Shown here one piece after another: positions 1 through 7,014 of a DNA stretch of 47,028 nucleotides (its first letter is position 1; each line of letters starts with the position of its first letter). Source of the DNA: Paraclostridium bifermentans (GTDB taxonomy: Bacteria > Bacillota > Clostridia > Peptostreptococcales > Peptostreptococcaceae); assembly GCF_019916025.1 (NCBI RefSeq), contig NZ_CP079740.1, positions 1 through 47,028 on the forward strand, read 5' to 3'. The position numbers and the translations under genes were made by a program. The notes beneath the pieces are model-generated. The model made no database searches. It had not been told where the DNA came from and was given only the letters and a program-made list of their open reading frames with translations.

Positions 1-151
1 GGGCTTATAAACTCCAAGTATTCTCTATTTTAATATCTGAATTTTTACTCATTAAATATTTTATCTAAAATTTTACTTTCATTTTTATAATTATGGTATT
101 ATGTTTAATATTAATTAGATTTTAAATTAATATTAGGAGGACATTTGATAA

Positions 152-1516
152 TTGAGTAGCTTAAAGTATTTAAAAATAAGTAAACTTGTATCTAAATGTA
201 AAAATGGAGACTCTCAAGCTTTTTCAGATTTGTATTCTTTAACTTATCAAAAGGTTTATTTCCTATCTTTAAATATTTTAAAGGATAAGTCTATGGCAGA
301 AGACGCCGTGCAAGAAGTATTTTTGATTGTTCTAAAATCACTTGATAAGTTAGAATCCCCTGAATTATTTATAGCATGGATAAATAAAATTACATACAAT
401 TATTGCATTAAAGAGCTTTCCAAGGTGAAAAAATTTGGAGAGGTTCATTCGGATTATGTTTTGCCTACGATAAGCGATAATTCAAAGGGTGTTGATCCTA
501 TTGAATCATATATTCTAAAAGAAAGTAATTGCGAATTGATGAATTTAATTAATAAGCTTTCATCTATACATTCAACAATACTTATTTTAAAATATTTCGA
601 TGATCTAAAAATTTCAGAGATTGCATATGTTTTAAACATTTCTGAAGGTACTGTAAAAAGTAGGCTAAGTAATGCAAAGAAAAATTTATATAAATTATAT
701 TCTGAAGAAAGAAAAGCTAATAGAAAAATGTATGGATTTATGCTATTTGCGTTCTTTAAAAAGGCATCTAATGAAAACTTACTAAATTTAAATTCCTCAA
801 AAAATATTTTGGGAAATGTATTATATAAGTCTCATTTTAATCTAGGTAAAAGTTTTAAATTCAAAATTAACCATAAACAAGGTATGTCGAAAACTATGGC
901 AGTTTCACTAACTACCTCAATAGTGGTGTCTACTTCTGTTTTAGGTATTTATGAAATCACCAAATATGATTTTTCAAATGTAGGTAATTTATCTTCTAAA
1001 TCTAATTTATTATATACTATAAATATATCAATAAGTGATACATCTAAAATTACAAATAATCCAGTTTTAGTAGATATTCAAGTAAAGGATAAGTCTCTAG
1101 TAAATGATTTGTATATTAAACTTGGTAATTCTGAAAAACTCTTTGGTAACTATGTAAATCAATCTACTTATAGATTTAAAATCACTAAAAATGGGGATTA
1201 TAAGGTATTTGTAAACTTTAAACAACACTCTCCTCTAATTCAGGAATTTAAAATTAATTGTATAGATACAGAATCTCCAAATATTATAAACTACACATAT
1301 GATAGTGATAAAATTATAATTAGCTTAAAGGACTCTAGTAGTGGAATAGATTTTAATAAGATTTATTTAAAAGATTCTAATGAAAAAATTTTAAATATCC
1401 AATCAATAGACAAAGATAAAGGTATTATTGTTGTAAAAATAAGTAATTTACCTTTATACTTAACTATATATGATATTGTTGGAAATAAAGCTGTGTATAA
1501 TATAAAAAAGGTATAG
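152..1516 (+). CDS. ECF-type sigma factor fused to a transmembrane anchor and surface domain
   Basis: Residues about 1-190 are a sigma-70 family ECF factor: region 2 near 18-85 (AEDAVQEVF) and region 4 near 130-185 (ISEIAYVLNISEGTVKSRL). ECF factors normally end there. This protein continues with a basic linker, one hydrophobic segment at about 249-267 and roughly 185 residues rich in beta strands, Ser and Asn that resemble an Ig-like extracellular domain. The start is TTG at 152; AGGAGG at 135-140 supports it and the alternative TTG at 145 hits a stop. A class B sortase gene follows 40 bases downstream, so the two are probably co-transcribed. Inference: the sigma factor is held at the membrane and responds to the envelope through its own C-terminus, instead of using a separate anti-sigma factor. 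The C-terminal domain's function is unknown. Confidence 0.8.
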   Translation: MSSLKYLKISKLVSKCKNGDSQAFSDLYSLTYQKVYFLSLNILKDKSMAEDAVQEVFLIVLKSLDKLESPELFIAWINKITYNYCIKELSKVKKFGEVHSDYVLPTISDNSKGVDPIESYILKESNCELMNLINKLSSIHSTILILKYFDDLKISEIAYVLNISEGTVKSRLSNAKKNLYKLYSEERKANRKMYGFMLFAFFKKASNENLLNLNSSKNILGNVLYKSHFNLGKSFKFKINHKQGMSKTMAVSLTTSIVVSTSVLGIYEITKYDFSNVGNLSSKSNLLYTINISISDTSKITNNPVLVDIQVKDKSLVNDLYIKLGNSEKLFGNYVNQSTYRFKITKNGDYKVFVNFKQHSPLIQEFKINCIDTESPNIINYTYDSDKIIISLKDSSSGIDFNKIYLKDSNEKILNIQSIDKDKGIIVVKISNLPLYLTIYDIVGNKAVYNIKKV

Positions 1517-1558
1517 GTTTCAAAATATATAAACTTAATGTATAAGGATAATTTAAAA

Positions 1559-2260
1559 ATGAAAAAAATACGATGGATAATAAACTTACTACTTTTAATT
1601 ATACTGTTGTTTAGCTCTTATAAAATAATAAACAAATTTGTACAGTATAATAAAGCTGATAAAGTATATGATAAAATTTACAAAATAAAAGAATCACAAC
1701 AAGATAACAATGATAATTCAGTAGACTTATCTTATATTAATAAAGACTATAGAGGGTGGTTAGATGTAGATGGTACAAATATTCACTATCCAATAGTTCA
1801 ATCAAGTAATAATGAGTTCTATTTAAATAAAGATATGGATAAAAATTATCTAGAGTCAGGATCTATCTTCCTGGATTACCAAAATGATAAATTTAATGAT
1901 TGCAATACAGTACTTTATGGACACAGTATGAGGAATAGAACTATGTTTGGCCAACTGAAAAAATTTAAAAATGAAGATTTTTTTAATAAATATAAAACTA
2001 TATCTATATCTGAGCCTGATGGTACTGTTTTAAACTATACAATATTTTCTGTGTATGTAACTGATTCTAGCAATGTTTACAATAAAACTTCATTTGCTTC
2101 TAAGGAAGATTTTAATAATTTTTTAAGTAAAATAAAAAAAGATTCTTTGTTTACATCTTCAGTAAATGTTGATTCATACGATAAAATTTTAACCTTATCT
2201 ACATGCAGTTATGAGTTTGATAATGCTCGAATGGTTGTTCATGCAAAACTTAATAAATAG
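1559..2260 (+). CDS. srtB: class B sortase
   Basis: This is a membrane-anchored transpeptidase that would attach surface proteins to peptidoglycan. An N-terminal hydrophobic segment is followed by the sortase fold. The catalytic triad is visible: His in LYGHSM (residue 122 from this start), Cys in TLSTCSYE (216) and Arg in NARMVVHAK (224); STCSYEFDNAR is typical of class B enzymes. An in-frame ATG lies at 1538, but AAGGA about ten bases upstream of 1559 makes the second ATG (233 residues) the better start. It sits behind the membrane-anchored sigma factor and ends at a strong terminator. No LPxTG-like sorting signal was seen in any protein of this window, so its substrate is probably encoded elsewhere. 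Confidence 0.92.
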   Translation: MKKIRWIINLLLLIILLFSSYKIINKFVQYNKADKVYDKIYKIKESQQDNNDNSVDLSYINKDYRGWLDVDGTNIHYPIVQSSNNEFYLNKDMDKNYLESGSIFLDYQNDKFNDCNTVLYGHSMRNRTMFGQLKKFKNEDFFNKYKTISISEPDGTVLNYTIFSVYVTDSSNVYNKTSFASKEDFNNFLSKIKKDSLFTSSVNVDSYDKILTLSTCSYEFDNARMVVHAKLNK

Positions 2261-2298
2261 AAAAGCATACTTAAATATTTGAGTATGCTTTTCTATTT
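2255..2298 (+). terminator. intrinsic terminator after srtB
   Basis: Perfect 17-bp arms (2255-2271 and 2282-2298) around a 10-nt loop. The left arm begins in the srtB stop codon, and a T-rich stretch lies inside the right arm. Confidence 0.85.
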
Positions 2299-2473
2299 AT
2301 TAAGTATATATTGTCGTCAATATATACGAAAATTTTATTTTTCGATAAACTTCACTTGAATTAGACACATAAAAAACATTTTTGAATATATTAATATTGT
2401 AGTTAAATAATTTTTTATAAACCTAAGTGATTATTTATACTATAAATTTATCATAAGTATAGGTGAAAAATAT

Positions 2474-2974
2474 ATGTCATATTCAAATTGTTGTGGTCAT
2501 AACGATTGTAGACCTTGTGTAGAATATATACCTTGTTTCGGGCCTGCAGGACCAGTAGGACCAACTGCTACAAATCAATTTTTATCTTTAGGTGCAGGTT
2601 CTGCAGCAATTCTTGCTGTACAAACACCAATAACTTTTAGCTCTACTCTTGCTACTAATGGAACTGATATAGCTGGATTAAACCCTATAATATTAGCACC
2701 TAATCATAGTTACTACGTTTCATATAATATTAATGCAACTTCTACAGCTACACCAGGTACTCTTAGTGGTGTACTTTTACTAAACGGTGCTTCTATAACA
2801 TCAAGTACTGCAAGTATTACTACTACAGGTATTGGATCTGAAAGTATCGCTGGGCAAGCTATAATAAGAACAACAGGTAATACAACGTCAACATTACAAC
2901 TTGCAACAACTGCTTCTGCTATCAATATATTTACATTAGCAAATGCAGGTATTTCAGTAATAGAAATATTATAA
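2474..2974 (+). CDS. BclA-like exosporium/collagen-like surface protein
   Basis: A Cys-rich N-terminus (CCGHNDCRPCVEYIPC) is followed by a minimal collagen-like stretch (GPAGPVGPT, three Gly-X-Y units) and a C-terminal domain of about 130 residues rich in Ala, Thr, Ser, Ile and Gly. The C-terminal domain, with its NHSYYVSYNI and SGVLLLNG segments and its end in VIEIL, looks like the TNF-like C-terminal domain of BclA-type spore glycoproteins. The start ATG has AGGTGA 7-8 bases upstream. Known BclA proteins carry tens of Gly-X-Y repeats; this one has almost none, so the stalk is lost or was never expanded. It is a monocistronic gene between two hairpins. Expression in the mother cell during sporulation is inferred from the family only. 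Confidence 0.75.
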   Translation: MSYSNCCGHNDCRPCVEYIPCFGPAGPVGPTATNQFLSLGAGSAAILAVQTPITFSSTLATNGTDIAGLNPIILAPNHSYYVSYNINATSTATPGTLSGVLLLNGASITSSTASITTTGIGSESIAGQAIIRTTGNTTSTLQLATTASAINIFTLANAGISVIEIL

Positions 2975-3011
2975 AATCTTTTATATTTAATTTATAAACT
3001 TTATGTATTAA

Positions 3012-3050
3012 GGGGTTATAACTTACTTTTTAAAATTAAGTTATAACCCC
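3012..3050 (+). terminator. hairpin after the BclA-like gene
   Basis: Perfect 14-bp arms (GGGGTTATAACTTA and its complement) with an 11-nt loop, 37 bases past the stop codon. No T-run follows, so it may act as a 3-prime stabiliser as well as a terminator. The rest of 2975-3297 is AT-rich and shows no ORF. Confidence 0.55.
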
Positions 3051-3297
3051 CACCTATACTATAAATATATATTTATCCATTTAAATATTATGATTTTTAC
3101 TCTAATTAGTATATTAACTACCAAAATTCATATTTAAATAAGATTTTGAATCATGCTAAAAATATACTTTTTTGTAGTATACTATATATCAAAAACTTTG
3201 TATTAACTATATTTTTAATTATAGTTAATTTTATAATATCCGTATTAGAAATAAAAGCAGTACAAAAACTAAATACTTACTTACATGAGGTTATAAT

Positions 3298-3579
3298 ATG
3301 AACATACATTTACATATTTTTATCACTACAATAAACATTTTAGTTTCAATGTTTATATTTGCTTTATATTTATATTTTAAGAAAAGTAGCAACAATCTCC
3401 TTTCTCACAATTATAATAATTACAGAGCTAATATATTTAGATCTATAATTTTAATTTTTTTAACAACTATTTATATATATAACTTTTATTTGCCCAAACA
3501 TACAATTATGTTTACAATTCTTGAATCAAATCTATTATTAGTTGTTGCATATAGACTCAAAAATTTAATCTCTTTATAG
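3298..3579 (+). CDS. small membrane protein of unknown function
   Basis: This is a 93-residue protein with about three hydrophobic segments (near 5-27, 48-62 and 68-85) joined by short basic loops. GAGG lies about ten bases before the ATG, and a clean terminator follows directly. I do not recognise the family. Neighbours on both sides are transcribed alone, so context gives no hint of function. Confidence 0.5.
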   Translation: MNIHLHIFITTINILVSMFIFALYLYFKKSSNNLLSHNYNNYRANIFRSIILIFLTTIYIYNFYLPKHTIMFTILESNLLLVVAYRLKNLISL

Positions 3580-3587
3580 CATATTAG

Positions 3588-3634
3588 CAAGTTAGCTAAA
3601 GTTCAGTATTTTTACTTTAGCCAACTTGTTTTTT
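3588..3634 (+). terminator. intrinsic terminator
   Basis: CAAGTTAGCTAAAGT at 3588-3602 pairs with 3614-3628 (one mismatch) and is followed by six T residues. Confidence 0.85.
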
Positions 3635-3782
3635 AAATTAGATATTACAATTACTCTAATTTAAATCTCTAAAACCACAATCTATTAATCTTAATTATCA
3701 ATTCTAATACACTTCTTTTTTATTACTTTAACTATATTTTTTATTATTGAAATTAAATAATTAGATTTTTTACAAAAACTTG

Positions 3783-3811
3783 TTGACCTAGTTAAAATTT
3801 TATTATACAAT
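3783..3811 (+). promoter_or_regulatory. sigma-A type promoter for the ferric-reductase-like gene
   Basis: TTGACC at 3783-3788, a 17-bp spacer, and TACAAT at 3806-3811. This is one of the best matches to the vegetative consensus in the window, 47 bases before the start codon. Confidence 0.65.
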
Positions 3812-3817
3812 TTTATT

Positions 3818-3836
3818 GAAATTAATTATCATTATA
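3818..3836 (-). promoter_or_regulatory. Fur-like box
   Basis: Read on the minus strand, the 19 bases match the Fur consensus GATAATGATAATCATTATC at 15 of 19 positions, including an unbroken ATAATGATAAT. The site lies just past the -10 element, where a bound repressor would block transcription. Iron control is inferred. Confidence 0.45.
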
Positions 3837-3857
3837 AAATGAAAAGGAGAATCAAAA

Positions 3858-4556
3858 ATGTTATTGATTTACTCACTGATATTTACAATAGTAGTATCAT
3901 TATTTTGTACGTCTAGTATTAAAAAGCATTCAAGCTTATACTACATAATTGCTTTGACTATAGCTTTGCTAACTAGTTACATAAATCTTTACGGAGAAAC
4001 ATACAATATAGAGCTACAAGGGCCTCTACTAGCATCTTATAAATCATCAATGAAAGGTATTTTATCTGTATCTTTCTTTATTATCGTAATGTTTACAGGG
4101 GCTCTTGATAGAAAGTATGCTATAACTAAAAAACTATTAAGTATAAGAGCTCAATTAGCTATACTAGGATCTATACTTATACTTCCACATGGCTTAATAT
4201 ATACATATTTTATATTTGGAGATTTTGTTAAATCACTTACTCTTCCTGGATTATCTATGATTCATTTGACTATAGGTTTAGTTGCATTTTTAGTTATGAT
4301 TCCATTATTTATTACTTCATTTAAATTTGTTAGAATCAAAATTAAGTATGTTAAATGGAAAAAAATACAAAGATGGTCGTACTTATTTTATGGGTTAACT
4401 TATTTGCATGTAGCTCTTATTCTTTTAAATAAAGATCATATAGATATATTAAAAATTGTTATTTATTCTACAATTTTTATAGTTTATACAATGCTTAGAA
4501 TCATGAAATGCTTTAATGAAAAGAAAGTTAAATCAATGAAAGTATCAAGTATTTAG
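3858..4556 (+). CDS. ferric reductase-like transmembrane protein
   Basis: This 232-residue integral membrane protein has about six hydrophobic helices. It carries paired His positions in LPHGLIYTY (around 133) and in WSYLFYGLTYLHVAL (around 185), in the arrangement used for haem ligands by the ferric-reductase-like transmembrane domain, which also includes MsrQ and YedZ. There is no flavin or NAD-binding domain, so an electron donor must come from another protein. The start has AAGGAG upstream. The Fur-like box over the promoter fits a role in iron reduction or another iron-responsive membrane electron transfer. MsrQ-type partnership is less likely because no msrP neighbour is present. Confidence 0.65.
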   Translation: MLLIYSLIFTIVVSLFCTSSIKKHSSLYYIIALTIALLTSYINLYGETYNIELQGPLLASYKSSMKGILSVSFFIIVMFTGALDRKYAITKKLLSIRAQLAILGSILILPHGLIYTYFIFGDFVKSLTLPGLSMIHLTIGLVAFLVMIPLFITSFKFVRIKIKYVKWKKIQRWSYLFYGLTYLHVALILLNKDHIDILKIVIYSTIFIVYTMLRIMKCFNEKKVKSMKVSSI

Positions 4557-4582
4557 TTGAAGTTTTCAACCCCATTTTGAAT

Positions 4583-4617
4583 AAAAAAAGGATGTCTTTT
4601 TTAGGTATCCTTTTTTT
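4583..4617 (+). terminator. intrinsic terminator
   Basis: AAAAAAAGGAT (4583-4593) pairs with ATCCTTTTTTT (4607-4617); the T-run is part of the right arm. Confidence 0.85.
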
Positions 4618-4671
4618 ATACTTATTACAGGCAAATTGATGCGATTATTGCAGCCTGTGTAACTTATTTGA

Positions 4672-4695
4672 ATTGTAGGACAAATATCCTACAAT
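4672..4695. repeat. degenerate member of the AGGACA/TGTCCT palindrome family
   Basis: ATTGTAGGA and TCCTACAAT form 9-bp arms around CAAATA, giving the inner core AGGACAAATATCCT, one base off the plasmid-wide AGGACA-N2-TGTCCT core. A further half-site, ATCCTACA, follows at about 4700. A second degenerate core, GGACAAGTGTC, lies at 4839-4849. Neither has a T-run, so they look like protein-binding sites. Confidence 0.4.
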
Positions 4696-4906
4696 ATTTA
4701 TCCTACAAATTAAATCTATTTTAGATTTTGTTATCTAACTTAAATAAATATTTAATAATTATTTAATAATTATTAAATATTTTTATGTGTATTATTTTGT
4801 ATTTGCTTTCAATACGTCCCAATAGTTTTAACTTTGTCGGACAAGTGTCATACATCGTTAAATGCGTATCAATTTTGATACATCTGTTTCAATCCTGTAA
4901 CATATA

Positions 4907-4934
4907 TTGATTTTAAAAATCAGCGTGCTATACT
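4907..4934 (+). promoter_or_regulatory. candidate promoter for a noncoding RNA
   Basis: TTGATT at 4907-4912, a 16-bp spacer, and TATACT at 4929-4934. There is no coding sequence downstream until 5289, but a strong terminator lies at 5094-5136. Confidence 0.45.
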
Positions 4935-4940
4935 ATAAAA

Positions 4941-5136
4941 ATTAAGAGGGTTAAAATACAGGTGTTTGTGATATAATCACATTTGATTATTTTTTATGTT
5001 ATTAAGAATACCTTCATAGGTAATAGGTTTTTACATATCATTCTTAAAACAGTTAAATAAAATATATATTAATAATATAGAAAATAAGTTTATATGGTAT
5101 ATGTCTTTATATAATTAGACTTATACCATTTTTTTT
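4941..5136 (+). ncRNA. candidate structured noncoding RNA of about 195 nt
   Basis: The interval runs from a plausible promoter to a textbook terminator and has no ORF with a ribosome binding site. It holds an inverted repeat TGTGAT-ATA-ATCACA (4967-4981), distant arms TTAAGAAT/ATTCTTAA near 5000 and 5046, and a final hairpin ATGGTATA-t-GTCT / AGAC-t-TATACCAT (5094-5129) ending in eight T residues. AGGTGTT near 4960 is complementary to AACACCT at 5161-5167, just downstream. It may control the HTH gene at 5289 or plasmid functions. No known RNA family was recognised. Confidence 0.4.
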
Positions 5137-5202
5137 ATTAAAATACTTCAAATAACCTCTAACACCTAGTATATGAATTGGCTTATAATATATCCGGGGG
5201 AT

Positions 5203-5238
5203 TCAATTAGATACAAACCTTAATAAATATCTAATTGA
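5203..5238. repeat. inverted repeat upstream of the HTH gene
   Basis: TCAATTAGATA (5203-5213) and TATCTAATTGA (5228-5238) are perfect 11-bp arms with a 14-nt spacer, about 50 bases before the start codon. It could be an operator for the HTH protein or an attenuator in its leader. Confidence 0.4.
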
Positions 5239-5288
5239 TTTAAAGTTATACAAATTTTAATACATAGAATAATTTGGAGGAAATTAAA

Positions 5289-5594
5289 ATGGCAAATGGG
5301 AGTTTTAAGGGTCTATATACGTTTCAACAAGTAGCAGATATTTATGGGTTAGATAATTCAACGTTACGAAAACAAGTATCAAATGGAAAGCTAATCGACA
5401 ATGTTGAGGTAAAAAAATTTGGTAAAACTTGGTTAATAACAGAACAATCTATGATAAAACACTTTGGTGTTGATGAATTTAATTTGTATATTGGTAAAAT
5501 TACTTTAGACGATTTAGATGAAGTGAAACAGAAAAAAATTAAAAAGAAAATGGATAAAAAGTCTGAGTTAAATGAACTTAAAATAGGTATTTAA
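5289..5594 (+). CDS. small helix-turn-helix DNA-binding protein
   Basis: The N-terminal half resembles excisionase/MerR-like winged HTH domains: YTFQQVADIYGLDNSTLRKQ is the helix-turn-helix, and FGKTWLITEQSMIKHFG fits the wing and recognition portion. The C-terminus is strongly basic (KKIKKKMDKK). An in-frame TTG lies at 5274 inside the Shine-Dalgarno; GGAGG at 5276-5280 with eight bases of spacing makes ATG 5289 (101 residues) the start. It stands alone between an inverted repeat and a 21-bp-arm terminator. Proteins of this kind on plasmids act as regulators or accessory replication/recombination factors; the target here is unknown. Confidence 0.7.
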   Translation: MANGSFKGLYTFQQVADIYGLDNSTLRKQVSNGKLIDNVEVKKFGKTWLITEQSMIKHFGVDEFNLYIGKITLDDLDEVKQKKIKKKMDKKSELNELKIGI

Positions 5595-5601
5595 AAAGTA
5601 T

Positions 5602-5655
5602 AAATATAATCTTTTTCATTATACAATTTTTTTCATAATGAAAAAGATTATATTT
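5602..5655 (+). terminator. intrinsic terminator with 21-bp perfect arms
   Basis: Arms at 5602-5622 and 5635-5655 surround a 12-nt loop and are followed by a T-rich stretch. The stop codon of the HTH gene is eight bases upstream. Confidence 0.85.
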
Positions 5656-5659
5656 ATTT

Positions 5660-6133
5660 TTTTACTCATTAAACTTTAAGGTATTGTAAAAAGAAATAGT
5701 TATATTTGAATCGACTTGAATTATGATTTATCTGAATCTAGATTAATAGATTTGAAATATAATAAATTTGTGTTAGATTTGTATATATGGTCATATAAAT
5801 TTTATTAAAAAATCTAATTTAAAGTATTAATTTTTCTGTTTGCTAGACGTATATCTAATATACCTAAACAATTATACTTTTTATATAATTTAAATAGAAT
5901 CAATTAAAACCCTATATTTTTATTGATAGAGTTATATAAAACCTAATTATGTTTTGTTTTAATTTTTTATACTTAATACAAGTAGAATTACATTTTACCC
6001 TCATTGTATTAAATTATTAAGATTTGTCCTAATTAGCCTTCTACACACTAACCTATATAAACGGTGGCGTATGAAGGTTAATTTGCTTATATACTATTTT
6101 TTTGTAATATTGAATTATATAATAAGACTTGTT
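5660..6133. other. noncoding region downstream of the mini-peptide operon
   Basis: AT-rich, with no supported ORF on either strand. The one structure is an inverted repeat, AATTAGCCTTC (6031-6041) with GAAGGTTAATT (6073-6083), one G-T type mismatch and a GC-richer loop. It lies 50 bases past the last mini-gene on the minus strand but has no T-run, so it is a weak terminator candidate or part of a structured 3-prime end. Confidence 0.4.
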
Positions 6134-6253
6134 CTAGTCAACTTCTCTATAATTAACATCTATTATTTTATCATTTTCTAAAAAAACATCTTCATTATTT
6201 CTTTTGTTTTTAACAATATATATTATAATTCCTATTATTAATAATAATGTCAT
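6134..6253 (-). CDS. 39-residue single-pass membrane peptide, last gene of the mini-peptide operon
   Basis: The reading frame encodes a hydrophobic N-terminus (MTLLLIIGIIIYIV, about residues 1-14), then a charged tail with KNKRNNED and DVNYREVD. GGAGGAGTT lies just before the ATG. It begins 44 bases after the fourth peptide gene and shares no sequence with the four paralogues. A single-pass membrane peptide with a charged cytoplasmic tail at the end of a toxic-peptide operon would suit an immunity or anchoring role, but that is inference. No family was recognised. Confidence 0.55.
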   Translation of the reverse strand: MTLLLIIGIIIYIVKNKRNNEDVFLENDKIIDVNYREVD

Positions 6254-6297
6254 AGTAACTCCTCCATTTTTATTATGTCTTAAATTTTCAATTTATA

Positions 6298-6393
6298 TTA
6301 TTGGTTTGCTATTTCTAATTCATTTTTTAATAAACCGGCTCCTACTGCTAGTATAAATGGAACTATCATTAAACTCCCTATTATTGTTGTCAT
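6298..6393 (-). CDS. mini-peptide D, 31 residues, paralogous hydrophobic peptide family
   Basis: Fourth of four tandem paralogues. It starts MTTIIGSLMIVPFILAVGAG and ends in LLKNELEIANQ. GGGAGGAAC lies nine bases upstream of the ATG. It shares MIVPFILAVGAGL and the NELE-AN(Q) end with the other copies. Its leader, from about 45 bases upstream, aligns closely with that of peptide B, pointing to segmental duplication. It has no signal-peptide cleavage site, no double-glycine leader and no Cys, so if exported it is probably leaderless. The sequence is helical and hydrophobic with GxG spacing and an acidic end. Function unknown; candidates are a multi-peptide leaderless bacteriocin or a membrane-active signal. 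Confidence 0.7.
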   Translation of the reverse strand: MTTIIGSLMIVPFILAVGAGLLKNELEIANQ

Positions 6394-6454
6394 CTTATTG
6401 TTCCTCCCTCATTTTGTATCCTATAATCTTATATTATCTAACTGCTTTACCATT

Positions 6455-6550
6455 CTATTGTTGGTTAGCTGCATCTAGTTCATTACTTACTAGTCCTGCG
6501 CCTACTGCTAATATAAACGGTGCCATCACTACACTGCATATTACTATCAT
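6455..6550 (-). CDS. mini-peptide C, 31 residues, paralogous hydrophobic peptide family
   Basis: Third paralogue and the most diverged: it starts MIVICSVVMAPFILAVGAG and ends in SNELDAANQQ. It has the only Cys of the family (residue 5), Ala-Pro in place of Val-Pro, and Asp for Glu in the tail. The Shine-Dalgarno AAGGAGAAATTATAT before the ATG nearly equals that of peptide A (AAAGGAGGAATTATAT), which pairs C with A as D pairs with B. It ends in TAG, unlike the others. It starts 59 bases after peptide B stops. Confidence 0.7.
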   Translation of the reverse strand: MIVICSVVMAPFILAVGAGLVSNELDAANQQ

Positions 6551-6609
6551 ATATAATTTCTCCTTCGCCTTTTTATATTTATTCTATACACTCAAATTAA
6601 TTTTAAGTT

Positions 6610-6705
6610 TTATTGATTTGCCATTTCTAGTTCATTGCTTACTATCCCTGCGCCTACTGCTAATATGAATGGAACTATCATTAAACTCCCTATTACTATT
6701 GCCAT
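6610..6705 (-). CDS. mini-peptide B, 31 residues, paralogous hydrophobic peptide family
   Basis: Second paralogue. It starts MAIVIGSLMIVPFILAVGAG and ends in VSNELEMANQ. The core is identical to that of peptide D over SLMIVPFILAVGAG. GGGAGGAAT precedes the ATG with the same spacing as in D. Conservation of the protein core across four copies with synonymous differences at the DNA level (for example GCAGTAGGAGCC versus GCAGTAGGCGCA) indicates selection on the peptide, so this is not a chance ORF. Confidence 0.72.
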   Translation of the reverse strand: MAIVIGSLMIVPFILAVGAGIVSNELEMANQ

Positions 6706-6793
6706 CTTATTATTCCTCCCTTGTTTTTTATCTTATATTCTTATATTACATCTTTAATCTTAAACATTTCTTAAATATTTTAAACGTCTATTG

Positions 6794-6883
6794 TTAGTTA
6801 GCTACTTCTAATTCACTACTTACTAGCCCTGCTCCTACTGCTAGTACGAATGGAACTATCATTAAAACTCCTATTATTGTCAT
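6794..6883 (-). CDS. mini-peptide A, 29 residues, first gene of the paralogous operon
   Basis: First gene of the operon. It starts MTIIGVLMIVPFVLAVGAG and ends in LVSSELEVAN. AGGAGG (6891-6896 on the minus strand) lies seven bases before the ATG. A TATAAT at 6918-6923 is the only good -10 element ahead of the five genes, so one promoter probably drives all. Upstream and on the same strand are an ATP-grasp gene and an agr-like kinase/regulator pair, which suggests density-dependent control. I could not name the family. Confidence 0.72.
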   Translation of the reverse strand: MTIIGVLMIVPFVLAVGAGLVSSELEVAN

Positions 6884-6917
6884 ATATAATTCCTCCTTTG
6901 TTTTATTTGTTAACTCT

Positions 6918-6923
6918 ATTATA
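6918..6923 (-). promoter_or_regulatory. -10 element of the mini-peptide operon
   Basis: TATAAT on the minus strand, 22 bases before the Shine-Dalgarno of peptide A. At 17 bases further upstream there is no TTGACA-like hexamer (AGGCTA instead), the pattern of an activator-dependent promoter. The LytTR regulator encoded at 9651-10361 is a natural candidate activator, but I could not identify a clear pair of LytTR repeats. Confidence 0.45.
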
Positions 6924-7014
6924 CATTTACATACTTAAAATAGCCTTTCACCAACCTTAAAGATTTCTTACATTTTTGATATGTTAAATTTATTATTATA
7001 ATAAGTCTAAAAAC

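Noticed and set aside
2713-2925. 70-codon minus-strand ORF inside the BclA-like gene
   Set aside because: It is a shadow frame with no ribosome binding site and a composition mirroring the Ala/Thr-rich coding strand.
6357-6668. 103-codon plus-strand ORF
   Set aside because: It is the antisense of the mini-peptide genes; it has no Shine-Dalgarno, and the minus-strand frames show repeat conservation and proper ribosome binding sites.
6134-6883. Mini-peptides as AgrD precursors
   Set aside because: They lack the Cys/Ser-containing autoinducer segment and the acidic, proline-bearing tail of AgrD, and no agrB is near.
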